From Deltaproteobacteria bacterium (GTDB lineage Bacteria; Bdellovibrionota_C; UBA2361; OMII01), in assembly GCA_023262305.1 (NCBI GenBank), contig JALRCK010000089.1, positions 1 to 7,832 of the forward strand: DNA of 7,832 nucleotides, read 5' to 3'. The stretch's first letter is position 1; each line of letters starts with the position of its first letter. The position numbers were made by a program, and so were the translations under genes. The notes beneath the pieces were generated by a model that saw only the letters and a program-made list of their open reading frames with translations, was not told the DNA's origin and ran no database searches. This document shows positions 1 to 5,835 of this stretch, in pieces.

Positions 1-36
1 GGAGACTCGGAGAGGGCGGAGTGCGTACAAATGATG

Positions 37-75
37 AAAAAAAGCGGCGCCCACCACGTTAGCTCTGCGCGCCGC
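37..75 (-). terminator. Intrinsic terminator of the FAD oxidoreductase gene
   Basis: Read on the minus strand just after the TAG stop at 79-81, a perfect 7-bp all-G/C stem (GCGGCGC at 75-69 pairing with GCGCCGC at 50-44) encloses an 18-nt loop and runs directly into seven T residues (43-37). This is the classic layout of a Rho-independent terminator. The plus strand has no T-run on the other side, so it should act only on minus-strand transcription. Confidence 0.8.
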
Positions 76-78
76 ACG

Positions 79-1305
79 CTAGGCCAGCCTCTCGACCACC
101 GCCTCACCAACGAGCCTTCCCGCCTGCAGGGCTCCGTTTTGAGAGGGATACGCCAGGTAGTCCCCGGCATAGAACACGCCGTTCCTCTCAGTGAAACCAG
201 ATGACATGCGAGGACGGGTCACGACAGCCGCGGGTATCTGAATGCATGAAAGGAGCTTCCACCTCGACACCTGCTCGCCGTACCACGCTGTGGCCTGTTG
301 TATAACCCGAGCAAATATATCACTCTCGGCACGCGCAGCTGCATCACCCAGAACGGTAACAGCAATCAGGGTCTTTCCGGGAGGAGCGTAAGAGGGCTGC
401 ACATTTGATACTACGGCCAACGTTGAGATTGGTCCGGGCTCAGCGCTCACAACAACGAGGCGGTCATCAAACGGTGGTGACGGTGCAGAGAAGTACAACG
501 TTGCCGCGCCAACGTGATTGAGCGTTTGCTCAGGCGAGCCCAGCTGCGTTGCTGCCATCGTATCCACAGCGCACACAACGTGACGAGCTGTGTAGCTCTC
601 TCCATTTTCAAGCGTTACCTCTGTGGCTGAGAGCGCATTCACCGGACTCCCTAGGCGAATGTGAGAATGCCCAACCGAGTCAGCTAGGATATTCGGTAGA
701 CCCTGGATCCCATCGTACGGTAAGGCAGCCTCTCCCGTAGCAAACATCCTCAAGTAGAATCGAGCCAATCCGAAATCCGCTCGAAGAGGCGGATCGAGGA
801 GCACGCCTCGCAAAAAAGGCTTCAAAAATCCCTCCCTAAACCTTTCGGAGAAGCCATATCGTTCAAGACCACGGTCGGTAGTCATCGCAACTGGACGACA
901 GGTAGAACCCACCCCGCGGGTCAACATAAAGGTTAGAACCAGGTCCTTCAACGACGCGATCGGTGCCGTTAGTGTATCAAGCAGCTTGTCTGGATGGTGG
1001 AGTGGATCATAAAAATCAACGAATCGCCCCTTGTATCGAACTCGAGCGCCTGAGGAAAAACTTCTACAGTTAAGACGGTCGATATTTCTCAGCCGTTTTA
1101 TCTCGGGATACCCCGATAAAAGCACCTGAAAGCCCCTGTCGAGTTTAAACCCTTCGACCATCTGGGTTGACATTCGCCCACCGAGATACTCACTCTTCTC
1201 AAAGACCAGCACCGTGAGACCTGCCCGCGAAACCTCAAGAGCAGCCCGAAGACCGGTCAGACCAGCTCCGATAACGATAACATCTGCATCATTGAGCCCG
1301 GGCAT
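79..1305 (-). CDS. FAD-dependent oxidoreductase, amine oxidase / phytoene desaturase-like
   Basis: This encodes a 408-residue soluble flavoprotein that probably performs an FAD-dependent oxidation or desaturation; the substrate is unknown. The N-terminus carries the dinucleotide-binding Rossmann motif VIVIGAGLTGL (residues 10-19), the ribose-binding Glu at about 36 ending the second strand, and GGR at 42-44, as in amine oxidases, protoporphyrinogen oxidases and carotenoid desaturases. The C-terminus has the second FAD contact, VFYAGDYLAYPSQNGALQAG, from about 377. The length is normal for the shorter members of this superfamily. I chose the ATG at 1305 because AAAGGA lies 7 nt upstream; an in-frame TTG at 1329 would add eight residues without a comparable site. 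The gene is transcribed away from tcdA and ends at an intrinsic terminator, so it is probably monocistronic. No carotenoid or heme synthesis neighbours are visible to suggest a pathway. The family call is firm and the reaction open. Confidence 0.88.
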   Translation of the reverse strand: MPGLNDADVIVIGAGLTGLRAALEVSRAGLTVLVFEKSEYLGGRMSTQMVEGFKLDRGFQVLLSGYPEIKRLRNIDRLNCRSFSSGARVRYKGRFVDFYDPLHHPDKLLDTLTAPIASLKDLVLTFMLTRGVGSTCRPVAMTTDRGLERYGFSERFREGFLKPFLRGVLLDPPLRADFGLARFYLRMFATGEAALPYDGIQGLPNILADSVGHSHIRLGSPVNALSATEVTLENGESYTARHVVCAVDTMAATQLGSPEQTLNHVGAATLYFSAPSPPFDDRLVVVSAEPGPISTLAVVSNVQPSYAPPGKTLIAVTVLGDAAARAESDIFARVIQQATAWYGEQVSRWKLLSCIQIPAAVVTRPRMSSGFTERNGVFYAGDYLAYPSQNGALQAGRLVGEAVVERLA

Positions 1306-1312
1306 ATAACGT

Positions 1313-1318
1313 TCCTTT
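1313..1318 (-). promoter_or_regulatory. Ribosome binding site of the FAD oxidoreductase
   Basis: AAAGGA on the minus strand, with its AGGA core 7 nt before the ATG at 1305. It decides the start in favour of this ATG over the TTG 24 nt upstream. Confidence 0.6.
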
Positions 1319-1489
1319 TCGTTGTACAACTATAGGTTTACACGGGTCTCTTCGGTGCGCAATCAACCGTCTCTACCCCTAGTAATACTCAGTAAGAGGG
1401 ATCATGCGCCTTTGATGAAAGTGCGGAGACTCCGGCGGGGGAGGGGGGAGTTCAAACGATCGAGCTCATATGATACACCATACGGTCGC

Positions 1490-2326
1490 ATGGACGGGGA
1501 TATCACCACTGATCGGTTTGTGGGCTTTAAACAGCTCATCGGTAACGAAGCTTACCGTCGAATTACGCACGCACATGTGTGTGTAGTCGGGCTTGGTGGT
1601 GTGGGCTCATGGGCTGTTGAAGCTCTCGCTCGAAGCGGAGTAGGGGCCTTTACACTCATAGACCTCGACGAGGTGTGCGTCACAAACATGAATCGCCAAC
1701 TGCACGCCCTCTCATCGACGATCGGCGCCTCAAAAGCTGAGGTGCTGGCACAGCGCTGCCGCGAGATAAATCCTGAGTGCAAAGTCACGATCATTAAGAA
1801 GTTCTTCTCAGCAAAGACCGCTGATGCGATCCTCTCAAGCGAGTTCTCGCTCGTCCTCGATACAATCGACACGGCAGATCACAAAGCAGTCTTACTCGCA
1901 GAATGCGCCCAGCGACAGATCCCCGCAATAACCGTAGGTTCAGCGGGTGATAGACTCTCGCCACTCACGGCGCGGGTTGAGGACCTCTCAAAGACGATCC
2001 ACGATCCACTCTTGCAGATCGTTCGCCGGAAGCTCCGCCAGGAGCACAACTTTCCCCGCAGCGAGCGAACGAAATTCGACATCCCGTGTGTCTATGCGCC
2101 AAAGCAGCGTGGTCCCCAAAGTGAAAAAGACACAGACCAGTGCGAGACAACCCCACGCTCCAAGGGGAAGAGTTGCAATGCTGGACTTGGCAGCGCCGTG
2201 TTTATGACCGGCACGATCGGATTTATCGCGGCTGCTGAGGCAATTTCGTTCCTCTCAAGGGAGCGCCCCGAGTTCCCCTACATCTGGGTTGAACGTCGGC
2301 GTGCCCGCCTAGCGGAGCCCGAATAA
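1490..2326 (+). CDS. tcdA: tRNA threonylcarbamoyladenosine dehydratase (TcdA/CsdL, E1-like)
   Basis: TcdA is a cytoplasmic MoeB/ThiF/E1-like enzyme that uses ATP to dehydrate t6A at position 37 of ANN-decoding tRNAs to the cyclic form. The 278-residue product is close in length to the E. coli protein. The ATP-binding glycine motif GLGGVGS lies at 34-40, followed by the acidic strand end LIDLDEVCVTNMNRQ (56-70), whose D/N/R/Q residues bind nucleotide and Mg. K82 and DTID at 124-127 are also family positions. The family stretches DLSKTIHDPL (165-174) and the glycine-containing segment near 232-245 match TcdA rather than MoeB, and no CxxC zinc pairs are present. The frame is open back to 1322, but the ATG at 1490 matches the usual N-terminus and the upstream codons look non-coding; no good ribosome site marks it. 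The gene is divergent from the FAD oxidoreductase. In E. coli this protein is linked to CsdE, a SufE homologue, and a SufE-like gene lies about 3 kb downstream here. Confidence 0.9.
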   Translation: MDGDITTDRFVGFKQLIGNEAYRRITHAHVCVVGLGGVGSWAVEALARSGVGAFTLIDLDEVCVTNMNRQLHALSSTIGASKAEVLAQRCREINPECKVTIIKKFFSAKTADAILSSEFSLVLDTIDTADHKAVLLAECAQRQIPAITVGSAGDRLSPLTARVEDLSKTIHDPLLQIVRRKLRQEHNFPRSERTKFDIPCVYAPKQRGPQSEKDTDQCETTPRSKGKSCNAGLGSAVFMTGTIGFIAAAEAISFLSRERPEFPYIWVERRRARLAEPE

Positions 2327-2475
2327 CGCCTCTGATTTCCCCCTCATCATCCTGCACCCGAACGGGCTTACTCCCCACGGTCGGGCGGCACAACGATTCT
2401 AGTGAGAAAAGGGACACCGGTGCAGGATAAGGATACGTAGCGGGCGTAGGGCTTCTTCAAACGACTAACGCCTCT
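2324..2475. repeat. 10-bp direct repeat TAACGCCTCT flanking the tcdA-phosphatase spacer
   Basis: TAACGCCTCT occurs exactly at 2324-2333, overlapping the tcdA stop codon, and again at 2466-2475, 142 bp later. The two copies bracket the inverted repeat at 2349-2428. They could be a target duplication, a remnant of tandem duplication, or chance. No terminal inverted repeats abut them, so I do not call an insertion element. Confidence 0.4.
2349..2428. repeat. Perfect 10-bp inverted repeat with 60-nt loop
   Basis: ATCCTGCACC at 2349-2358 is exactly complementary to GGTGCAGGAT at 2419-2428. The 60-nt interior can form further G/C pairs, such as CCCGA at 2357-2361 with TCGGG at 2381-2385, or a small CCCG/CGGG hairpin at 2357-2366; these compete with the outer stem. 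No T-run follows either arm, so it is not a standard intrinsic terminator. It could be a structured leader of the downstream operon, an mRNA 3' structure of tcdA, or a small mobile-element remnant. Confidence 0.5.
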
Positions 2476-2498
2476 CAATAGCGACTAAAATCGACTAA
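2462..2498. promoter_or_regulatory. Three CGACTAA direct repeats upstream of the phosphatase operon
   Basis: CGACTAA occurs at 2462-2468, 2482-2488 and 2492-2498. Start-to-start spacings are 20 and 10 bp, so all three lie on the same face of the helix, as expected for an operator bound by a multimeric regulator. They sit 46-82 bp before the ATG at 2544. No convincing sigma-70 promoter could be placed relative to them, so the regulatory role is inferred only from number, phasing and position. Confidence 0.4.
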
Positions 2499-2543
2499 TC
2501 GGTGGCATGCTTACAGTATCGGGCTGTAGTATCCTTCCGTTGT

Positions 2544-3110
2544 ATGCCCCCCTTACAACATAAACACGATAGCTCGCCTTCCCCCGAAGACCTGAGCCTC
2601 AAAGACATCTTTTTTTCAGCGCGGCAGCACTGCCCAGACCTCGATCCTGGGGACCTTGCCGTTCCCGCTACGCCGAGGGGGTTCAAAATTACCGACAACA
2701 TCTACGTCTCGCATTGGATTCCGTCCCACAATCCTGAATTTCTCAAGGCCTTCGGCATCCGCTCGATCCTATGCCTCGACGGCAAGCTTAAACCCGAATG
2801 GGCTCCTACCTTGGGGGTCGACAAGATAACCTCTCTCGATATCCCAGATGGACCGAGCTTTACACGGCAACACCTCCTAAGCGCCGTTCGGGCCCTCCAA
2901 GAGCTCGTCGTGCACCATGCTCCTGTTCTGGTGTGCTGCCACGCCGGACAGAGTCGCTCGCCAGCTGTCGTCATCGGATACATCGCAATCCACACCCACC
3001 TCTCCCTGAAAGAGTCTTTTGCGCTCGTTCGTCGAGAGCGCGCACCTGAACGCCAGATAAAGATCTGGCCCTCAATGCAGGAGGCCCTTAAAGGGGTAGC
3101 TCTCCGATGA
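2544..3110 (+). CDS. Dual-specificity / tyrosine phosphatase-like protein
   Basis: This encodes a 188-residue cytoplasmic protein with the cysteine-based phosphatase fold, likely to hydrolyse a phosphoester on a protein or another substrate. The catalytic loop CHAGQSR gives the CX5R signature at C132-R138, followed by Ser139 as in dual-specificity phosphatases. The Asp pair in LDIPDGP (D99, D102), about 30 residues upstream, is placed to supply the general acid. The family core starts near residue 48 (ITDNIYVSHW, then GIRSILCLDG). The residue before the catalytic Cys is Cys rather than the usual His. The first 45 residues are polar and look disordered. The start is uncertain: an in-frame GTG at 2502 would add 14 residues, and neither codon has a good ribosome site; I prefer the ATG. 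It is the first gene of a three-gene run, and its TGA overlaps the next ATG in an ATGA junction. The fold is confident; the substrate is unknown. Confidence 0.8.
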   Translation: MPPLQHKHDSSPSPEDLSLKDIFFSARQHCPDLDPGDLAVPATPRGFKITDNIYVSHWIPSHNPEFLKAFGIRSILCLDGKLKPEWAPTLGVDKITSLDIPDGPSFTRQHLLSAVRALQELVVHHAPVLVCCHAGQSRSPAVVIGYIAIHTHLSLKESFALVRRERAPERQIKIWPSMQEALKGVALR

Positions 3111-3781
3111 ACGAGTACGCACCTGACAAAGCCAGGCAACCCGCAGTCGATTTGTCGCCCGAGATTATTTCCGGCGTCATGCCGCTGGGGCTGAGCCTGT
3201 CGTCACCAATATCAGGGAGCGTCGACAGGGGTACGACCGCTCGAACGCAGGATCGTGGTCTCGAACTGAACCCTCTTGTTCGATTTGAAAACCAGATCGT
3301 ATCAAATTGGCTCCCCAACGCACTCCCTGAAAAAATAGACGAAACGATGGCTCTCTACCACCACATGAGAGCACAAGGATACCTGACGATTCAGGCTTAT
3401 TCCGCAAAGCAACTTGCGGGGATGTACGCGCGCGGAAGGATCCACTGGTGCGAGCCGCAACTAGACGAAAAGAAGATCGATAGCATCACCTTTCCCCTCG
3501 TTCCGGATTTCAACTTAGTCGCCGATAACGTCGGCGGTCCTGTCATATTTGTGGGAAGTTTTTTCGACAGGGATCAGGTATCCGTCTTGCAAGGGAACCA
3601 CCGAACGGCCGCCGTTCTTTTTCGAGGACAGGAGCACAACGAGTCCCTCTACGTCTTGCGCTTCCGCGCCTCGACCTATTCTCAACAGCTGATCGGCGCA
3701 ACTCCAAGCGAGGGCTTCCGGGCGCCCATAGTTCCACTCAAGTACTCGTTCTCATCATCTTTCGGAGCGTCTCATGGCTGA
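3107..3781 (+). CDS. Unrecognised protein with a ParB/sulfiredoxin-like GNHR motif
   Basis: I do not recognise this 224-residue protein as a named family. Residues 1-55 are rich in Ser, Pro, Gly and Thr and look disordered. The region from about 56 to 215 looks folded. At about 144-174 a hydrophobic strand (PVIFVGSF) leads into DRDQVSVLQGNHRTAAVLFRG. This resembles the box of the ParB/sulfiredoxin superfamily, where a strand is followed by G-x-[HR]-R and an alanine-containing helix (G163, H165, R166, A168-A169). Members include ParB CTPases, sulfiredoxins and free-serine kinases. A Cys is absent at the sulfiredoxin catalytic position (GCHR there, GNHR here), so sulfiredoxin chemistry is unlikely. 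There is no signal peptide or membrane segment. Its ATG overlaps the phosphatase stop, with AAGGGG 10 nt upstream, and its own stop overlaps the next start by 8 nt, so the three genes are probably translationally coupled. The gene is confident; the superfamily link rests on one motif. Confidence 0.75.
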   Translation: MNEYAPDKARQPAVDLSPEIISGVMPLGLSLSSPISGSVDRGTTARTQDRGLELNPLVRFENQIVSNWLPNALPEKIDETMALYHHMRAQGYLTIQAYSAKQLAGMYARGRIHWCEPQLDEKKIDSITFPLVPDFNLVADNVGGPVIFVGSFFDRDQVSVLQGNHRTAAVLFRGQEHNESLYVLRFRASTYSQQLIGATPSEGFRAPIVPLKYSFSSSFGASHG

Positions 3782-4463
3782 AATTACTCGCACACCGTCC
3801 CGAACTGAAACCCCAAGCGCATCAGACTCAAACCTGCAGACCGCTCGCGAACTCTTTCTTGCCGGCAGCGCTGAGTCCGATCGTCAGGCAACGGAGATCC
3901 TTCTGCAGGTGCTTTCACCGTATAAGTCCAATTCCGGCTCAGTCCCACTCGATAGAGTTGAATCGCTCGCACAGCTGGTTCACCTCTTAGCGTCGCAAGG
4001 ATCTCACCGCGAAGCAGGAGAATGGGCTTCACTTCTCTACTCCTCGATTGAAGGGCGAGAGGAGTGGCTGAAGAAGGGGACACTGCACGACAGCTTCGTA
4101 TGGGCCTCCAAAGCGCTTGCGCTTGCCGGTCGGGCTGAAGAGGCGCGCGCGGTGGAGACTCGCTTTCTTCGTTGCGTTGCTCCCCGCGTAGATCGCCCGG
4201 GATGCGCTGTTGTGCAGTCACTCTTCCGAACCGCGGTCTATCACCACCAAGAGGGAAATTCGATGCGGGCTCTCATCGCAGCATCTCGTGCGAGCGATAT
4301 CGGGTGGAACAATCTTCGCGGCAGTAAAGAAGATGCGATGATGCTTCTTGAGTTACTCTTCTTTGTAAAAGCGCTTCAAGAGCAGGAGGGGGCTGCAAAG
4401 CCAGAGATCGCTCGCACAAGAAATCGCATCTCAGAAACGCGATCGTTCATTGCACGGTCGTAG
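3774..4463 (+). CDS. Alpha-helical, TPR-like protein of unknown function
   Basis: This encodes a 229-residue soluble protein that I cannot assign to a named family. After a polar Ser/Thr-rich tail (residues 1-20), nearly the whole chain reads as amphipathic helices. Helix pairs at about 62-92, 105-133, 146-175 and 185-203 have the small/large hydrophobic spacing of tetratricopeptide-type solenoids (for example ASKALALAGRAEEARAVETR). No catalytic motif, signal peptide or membrane span is seen, so a scaffold or adaptor role is plausible but inferred. The ATG lies inside the end of the preceding gene (8-nt overlap), with GGAG at 3764-3767 six nt upstream. It is the last gene of the trio, and the next gene is convergent. 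Near-identical TPR consensus repeats are absent, so it could equally be another helical-repeat fold. Confidence 0.72.
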   Translation: MAEITRTPSRTETPSASDSNLQTARELFLAGSAESDRQATEILLQVLSPYKSNSGSVPLDRVESLAQLVHLLASQGSHREAGEWASLLYSSIEGREEWLKKGTLHDSFVWASKALALAGRAEEARAVETRFLRCVAPRVDRPGCAVVQSLFRTAVYHHQEGNSMRALIAASRASDIGWNNLRGSKEDAMMLLELLFFVKALQEQEGAAKPEIARTRNRISETRSFIARS

Positions 4464-4523
4464 AGGTTCCGCACAGATCCCGCCTCGTGAGGAAATATGT
4501 ATCTTTACCACGGTTGTTCTGTC

Positions 4524-4550
4524 GTACGGGCGGTCGTAGCTCGCCCCTAC
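4524..4550. repeat. Palindromic GTAGGGGCG-type intergenic repeat
   Basis: GTACGGGCG (4524-4532) and CGCCCCTAC (4542-4550) form a 9-bp stem with one mismatch around a 9-nt loop. On the minus strand the element begins TTGTAGGGGCG. This resembles the GTAGGGGCGA...TCGCCCCTAC palindromes that are scattered between genes in many bacterial genomes, and that likeness is from memory. It sits in the convergent gap between the TPR-like gene and tatD. No T-run follows on either strand, so it is not a canonical terminator, though it could block read-through or protect 3' ends. Confidence 0.5.
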
Positions 4551-4583
4551 AATTTATGAAAGAGATAGTTGCGGGGGCGCGGA

Positions 4584-5375
4584 TTACCCACCTTTCTGTC
4601 GGAATAAGCGTAGAAAATTATCATCAAGGTGCTGACCCATCTCGCTCACTGATATCTGACGCAGCTTGGCAAGGCCATCATAGACGAGCTTGATGTTTCC
4701 TGGGTGATTGAGAGTCGCGTCTGCATAGTGGTCAAGCTCCCTCGGTGGGCGCTGGTCCGGCGAGTCAGTTTCAGCGAGGATGCGGTCGAGTGGGAGGTCG
4801 CGGAAGATCTCAATTTTCTTCTCCCGACCCGGAGTGAGGAACGATGGCGCGCACGAAAAATAGGCCCCGAGATCGATGAACAGGTCAACAAGGGAGCTTG
4901 GCCCAGAGTAGGAGTGAAGCAGGAACCCAGCCCTCGGAACACCATGAGCCTTGAGCAGTTGCAAGAGGCGATCCCATGCCTTCAGTCCGTGTATCGTAAC
5001 CGGGAGGTTCCTCTCGCATGCCACAGAAAGTTGCTTGAGAAAGACCTCCTCTTGGAGGTTGCGATCGATACCGTCCTTCCAGTGATCTATCCCGATCTCA
5101 CCAACGACACACCCGCCACCACATAGGAGCGAGGTAAGCTCTTCAAGCCACGTTGGGGGAAGCCCCTCAACGTACCAGGGGTGAACTCCATAGGCCGGGA
5201 GAACAAACGAATAACTCTCGGCGAGCTTGCGTACCCGCGCCCAATCCTTCGGCGAGGTACCATTGACGACACAGCGCTCGACCCCGATGCGCAGACACTC
5301 ACCGATAGCGATGCCCCGGATGGTATCGAGACGCTCATCTTGGAGGTGGTTGTGGGCGTCAAAATATCGAGACAT
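4584..5375 (-). CDS. TatD family metal-dependent hydrolase (putative deoxyribonuclease)
   Basis: TatD proteins are cytoplasmic TIM-barrel metallohydrolases of the amidohydrolase superfamily; characterised members are 3'-5' exonucleases or deoxyribonucleases linked to DNA repair. The 263-residue product is the usual length and retains the metal ligands: HxH in DAHNHL (H8, H10), Glu in VGEIGID (E93), His in TIHGL (H129), His in LHSYSG (H154) and Asp in AETDSP (D204). The GVHPW motif is at 63-67. I chose the ATG at 5375 because GGAGGGG lies 8 nt upstream. A GTG at 5384 would add three residues and form a GTGA overlap with the preceding stop, but the ribosome site would then be too close. It is the last gene of the prfC operon, starting 5 bp after the SufE-like stop. 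It is not necessarily orthologous to E. coli tatD rather than ycfH or yjjV, so no symbol is given. Confidence 0.9.
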   Translation of the reverse strand: MSRYFDAHNHLQDERLDTIRGIAIGECLRIGVERCVVNGTSPKDWARVRKLAESYSFVLPAYGVHPWYVEGLPPTWLEELTSLLCGGGCVVGEIGIDHWKDGIDRNLQEEVFLKQLSVACERNLPVTIHGLKAWDRLLQLLKAHGVPRAGFLLHSYSGPSSLVDLFIDLGAYFSCAPSFLTPGREKKIEIFRDLPLDRILAETDSPDQRPPRELDHYADATLNHPGNIKLVYDGLAKLRQISVSEMGQHLDDNFLRLFRQKGG

Positions 5376-5380
5376 ACGAC

Positions 5381-5821
5381 TCACCCCTCCGACACGACCG
5401 CCGAGCGGGCGGTGTGGAGGATGTAGGTAAGAGTGCTGCTGACAGCTCGCTTCCGTGTGATCGAGAGAAGCCTCTCAAGAGCAAGAACGTTAACGAGCGA
5501 TTCACCAACCTGCAGCACCTCCTCGGGCGAGCGCTCGGAGTAGAGATCGCACATGAACGAAGCGATCCCTTGAACCATCGCCGAGTCGCTCTTGGCTGAA
5601 TAGTGACACACCCCATCTAGTATGACTCCGTGAAGCCACAAGCCAGAGAGGCATCCCGGAACCCGTCGATCAAAAGTTACGAGTTCGGCGGGAACGCTCG
5701 CATGCAGCCCCTCCCGTTCCATGAGCCATTCAAGTCGGTCCTCATTACTAGCGAGCGCTTGATACTCCTCAACGAGCATTCGGTGGGTCGGGCGCCTGAG
5801 GTGCTGCAACTCACAATCCAT
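5381..5821 (-). CDS. SufE/CsdE-family sulfur acceptor protein
   Basis: SufE-family proteins accept persulfide sulfur from a cysteine desulfurase (SufS or CsdA) and pass it to Fe-S assembly or, for CsdE, to the TcdA-linked pathway. The 146-residue product is typical in length. The active-site Cys is C57 in the family motif VPGCLSGLWL. The SDSAMVQGIASFM stretch (78-90) matches the conserved SDAxIVKGL segment. The C-terminal LSITRKRAV...ILHTA (119-139) matches the SufE SRSxGLxxMIxxI helix, including the conserved Arg at 123. It starts 14 bp after the prfC stop with only a weak ribosome site (GAG about 10 nt upstream), which suggests coupling to prfC translation. An internal Met at 15 is an alternative start. 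SufE and CsdE cannot be told apart from sequence by eye, but a TcdA gene in the same window favours a CsdE-like role. No desulfurase gene is present here. Confidence 0.85.
   Translation of the reverse strand: MDCELQHLRRPTHRMLVEEYQALASNEDRLEWLMEREGLHASVPAELVTFDRRVPGCLSGLWLHGVILDGVCHYSAKSDSAMVQGIASFMCDLYSERSPEEVLQVGESLVNVLALERLLSITRKRAVSSTLTYILHTARSAVVSEG
5384..5390 (-). promoter_or_regulatory. Ribosome binding site of tatD
   Basis: GGAGGGG on the minus strand, 8 nt before the ATG at 5375. It lies in the last two codons of the SufE-like gene plus the first base of its stop codon, so tatD translation probably begins as ribosomes finish the upstream frame. Confidence 0.65.
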
Positions 5822-5835
5822 AGGGGAGATCTCAA

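Noticed and set aside
3..62. Possible C-terminus of a plus-strand gene entering from the left, ending TAG at 60-62 with a basic tail
   Set aside because: Only 19 codons are visible, other plus frames are equally possible, and it runs through the stem of the terminator of the opposite gene; it cannot be supported from this window.
1469..1474. TATGAT as a -10 box for tcdA
   Set aside because: No -35 box at proper spacing, and transcription would begin only about 9 nt before the start codon.
1322..1489. N-terminal extension of tcdA by 56 codons
   Set aside because: The added stretch is Arg/Ser-rich without structure, begins at a TTG overlapping the divergent gene's leader, and known TcdA proteins begin near the ATG at 1490.
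4487..4693. 68-codon plus-strand open frame after the TPR-like gene
   Set aside because: It runs through the palindromic repeat and into the antisense of tatD, with a low-complexity product and no ribosome site.
4704..5126. 140-codon plus-strand open frame inside tatD
   Set aside because: Antisense to a gene with all TatD metal ligands intact, so it is a shadow frame.
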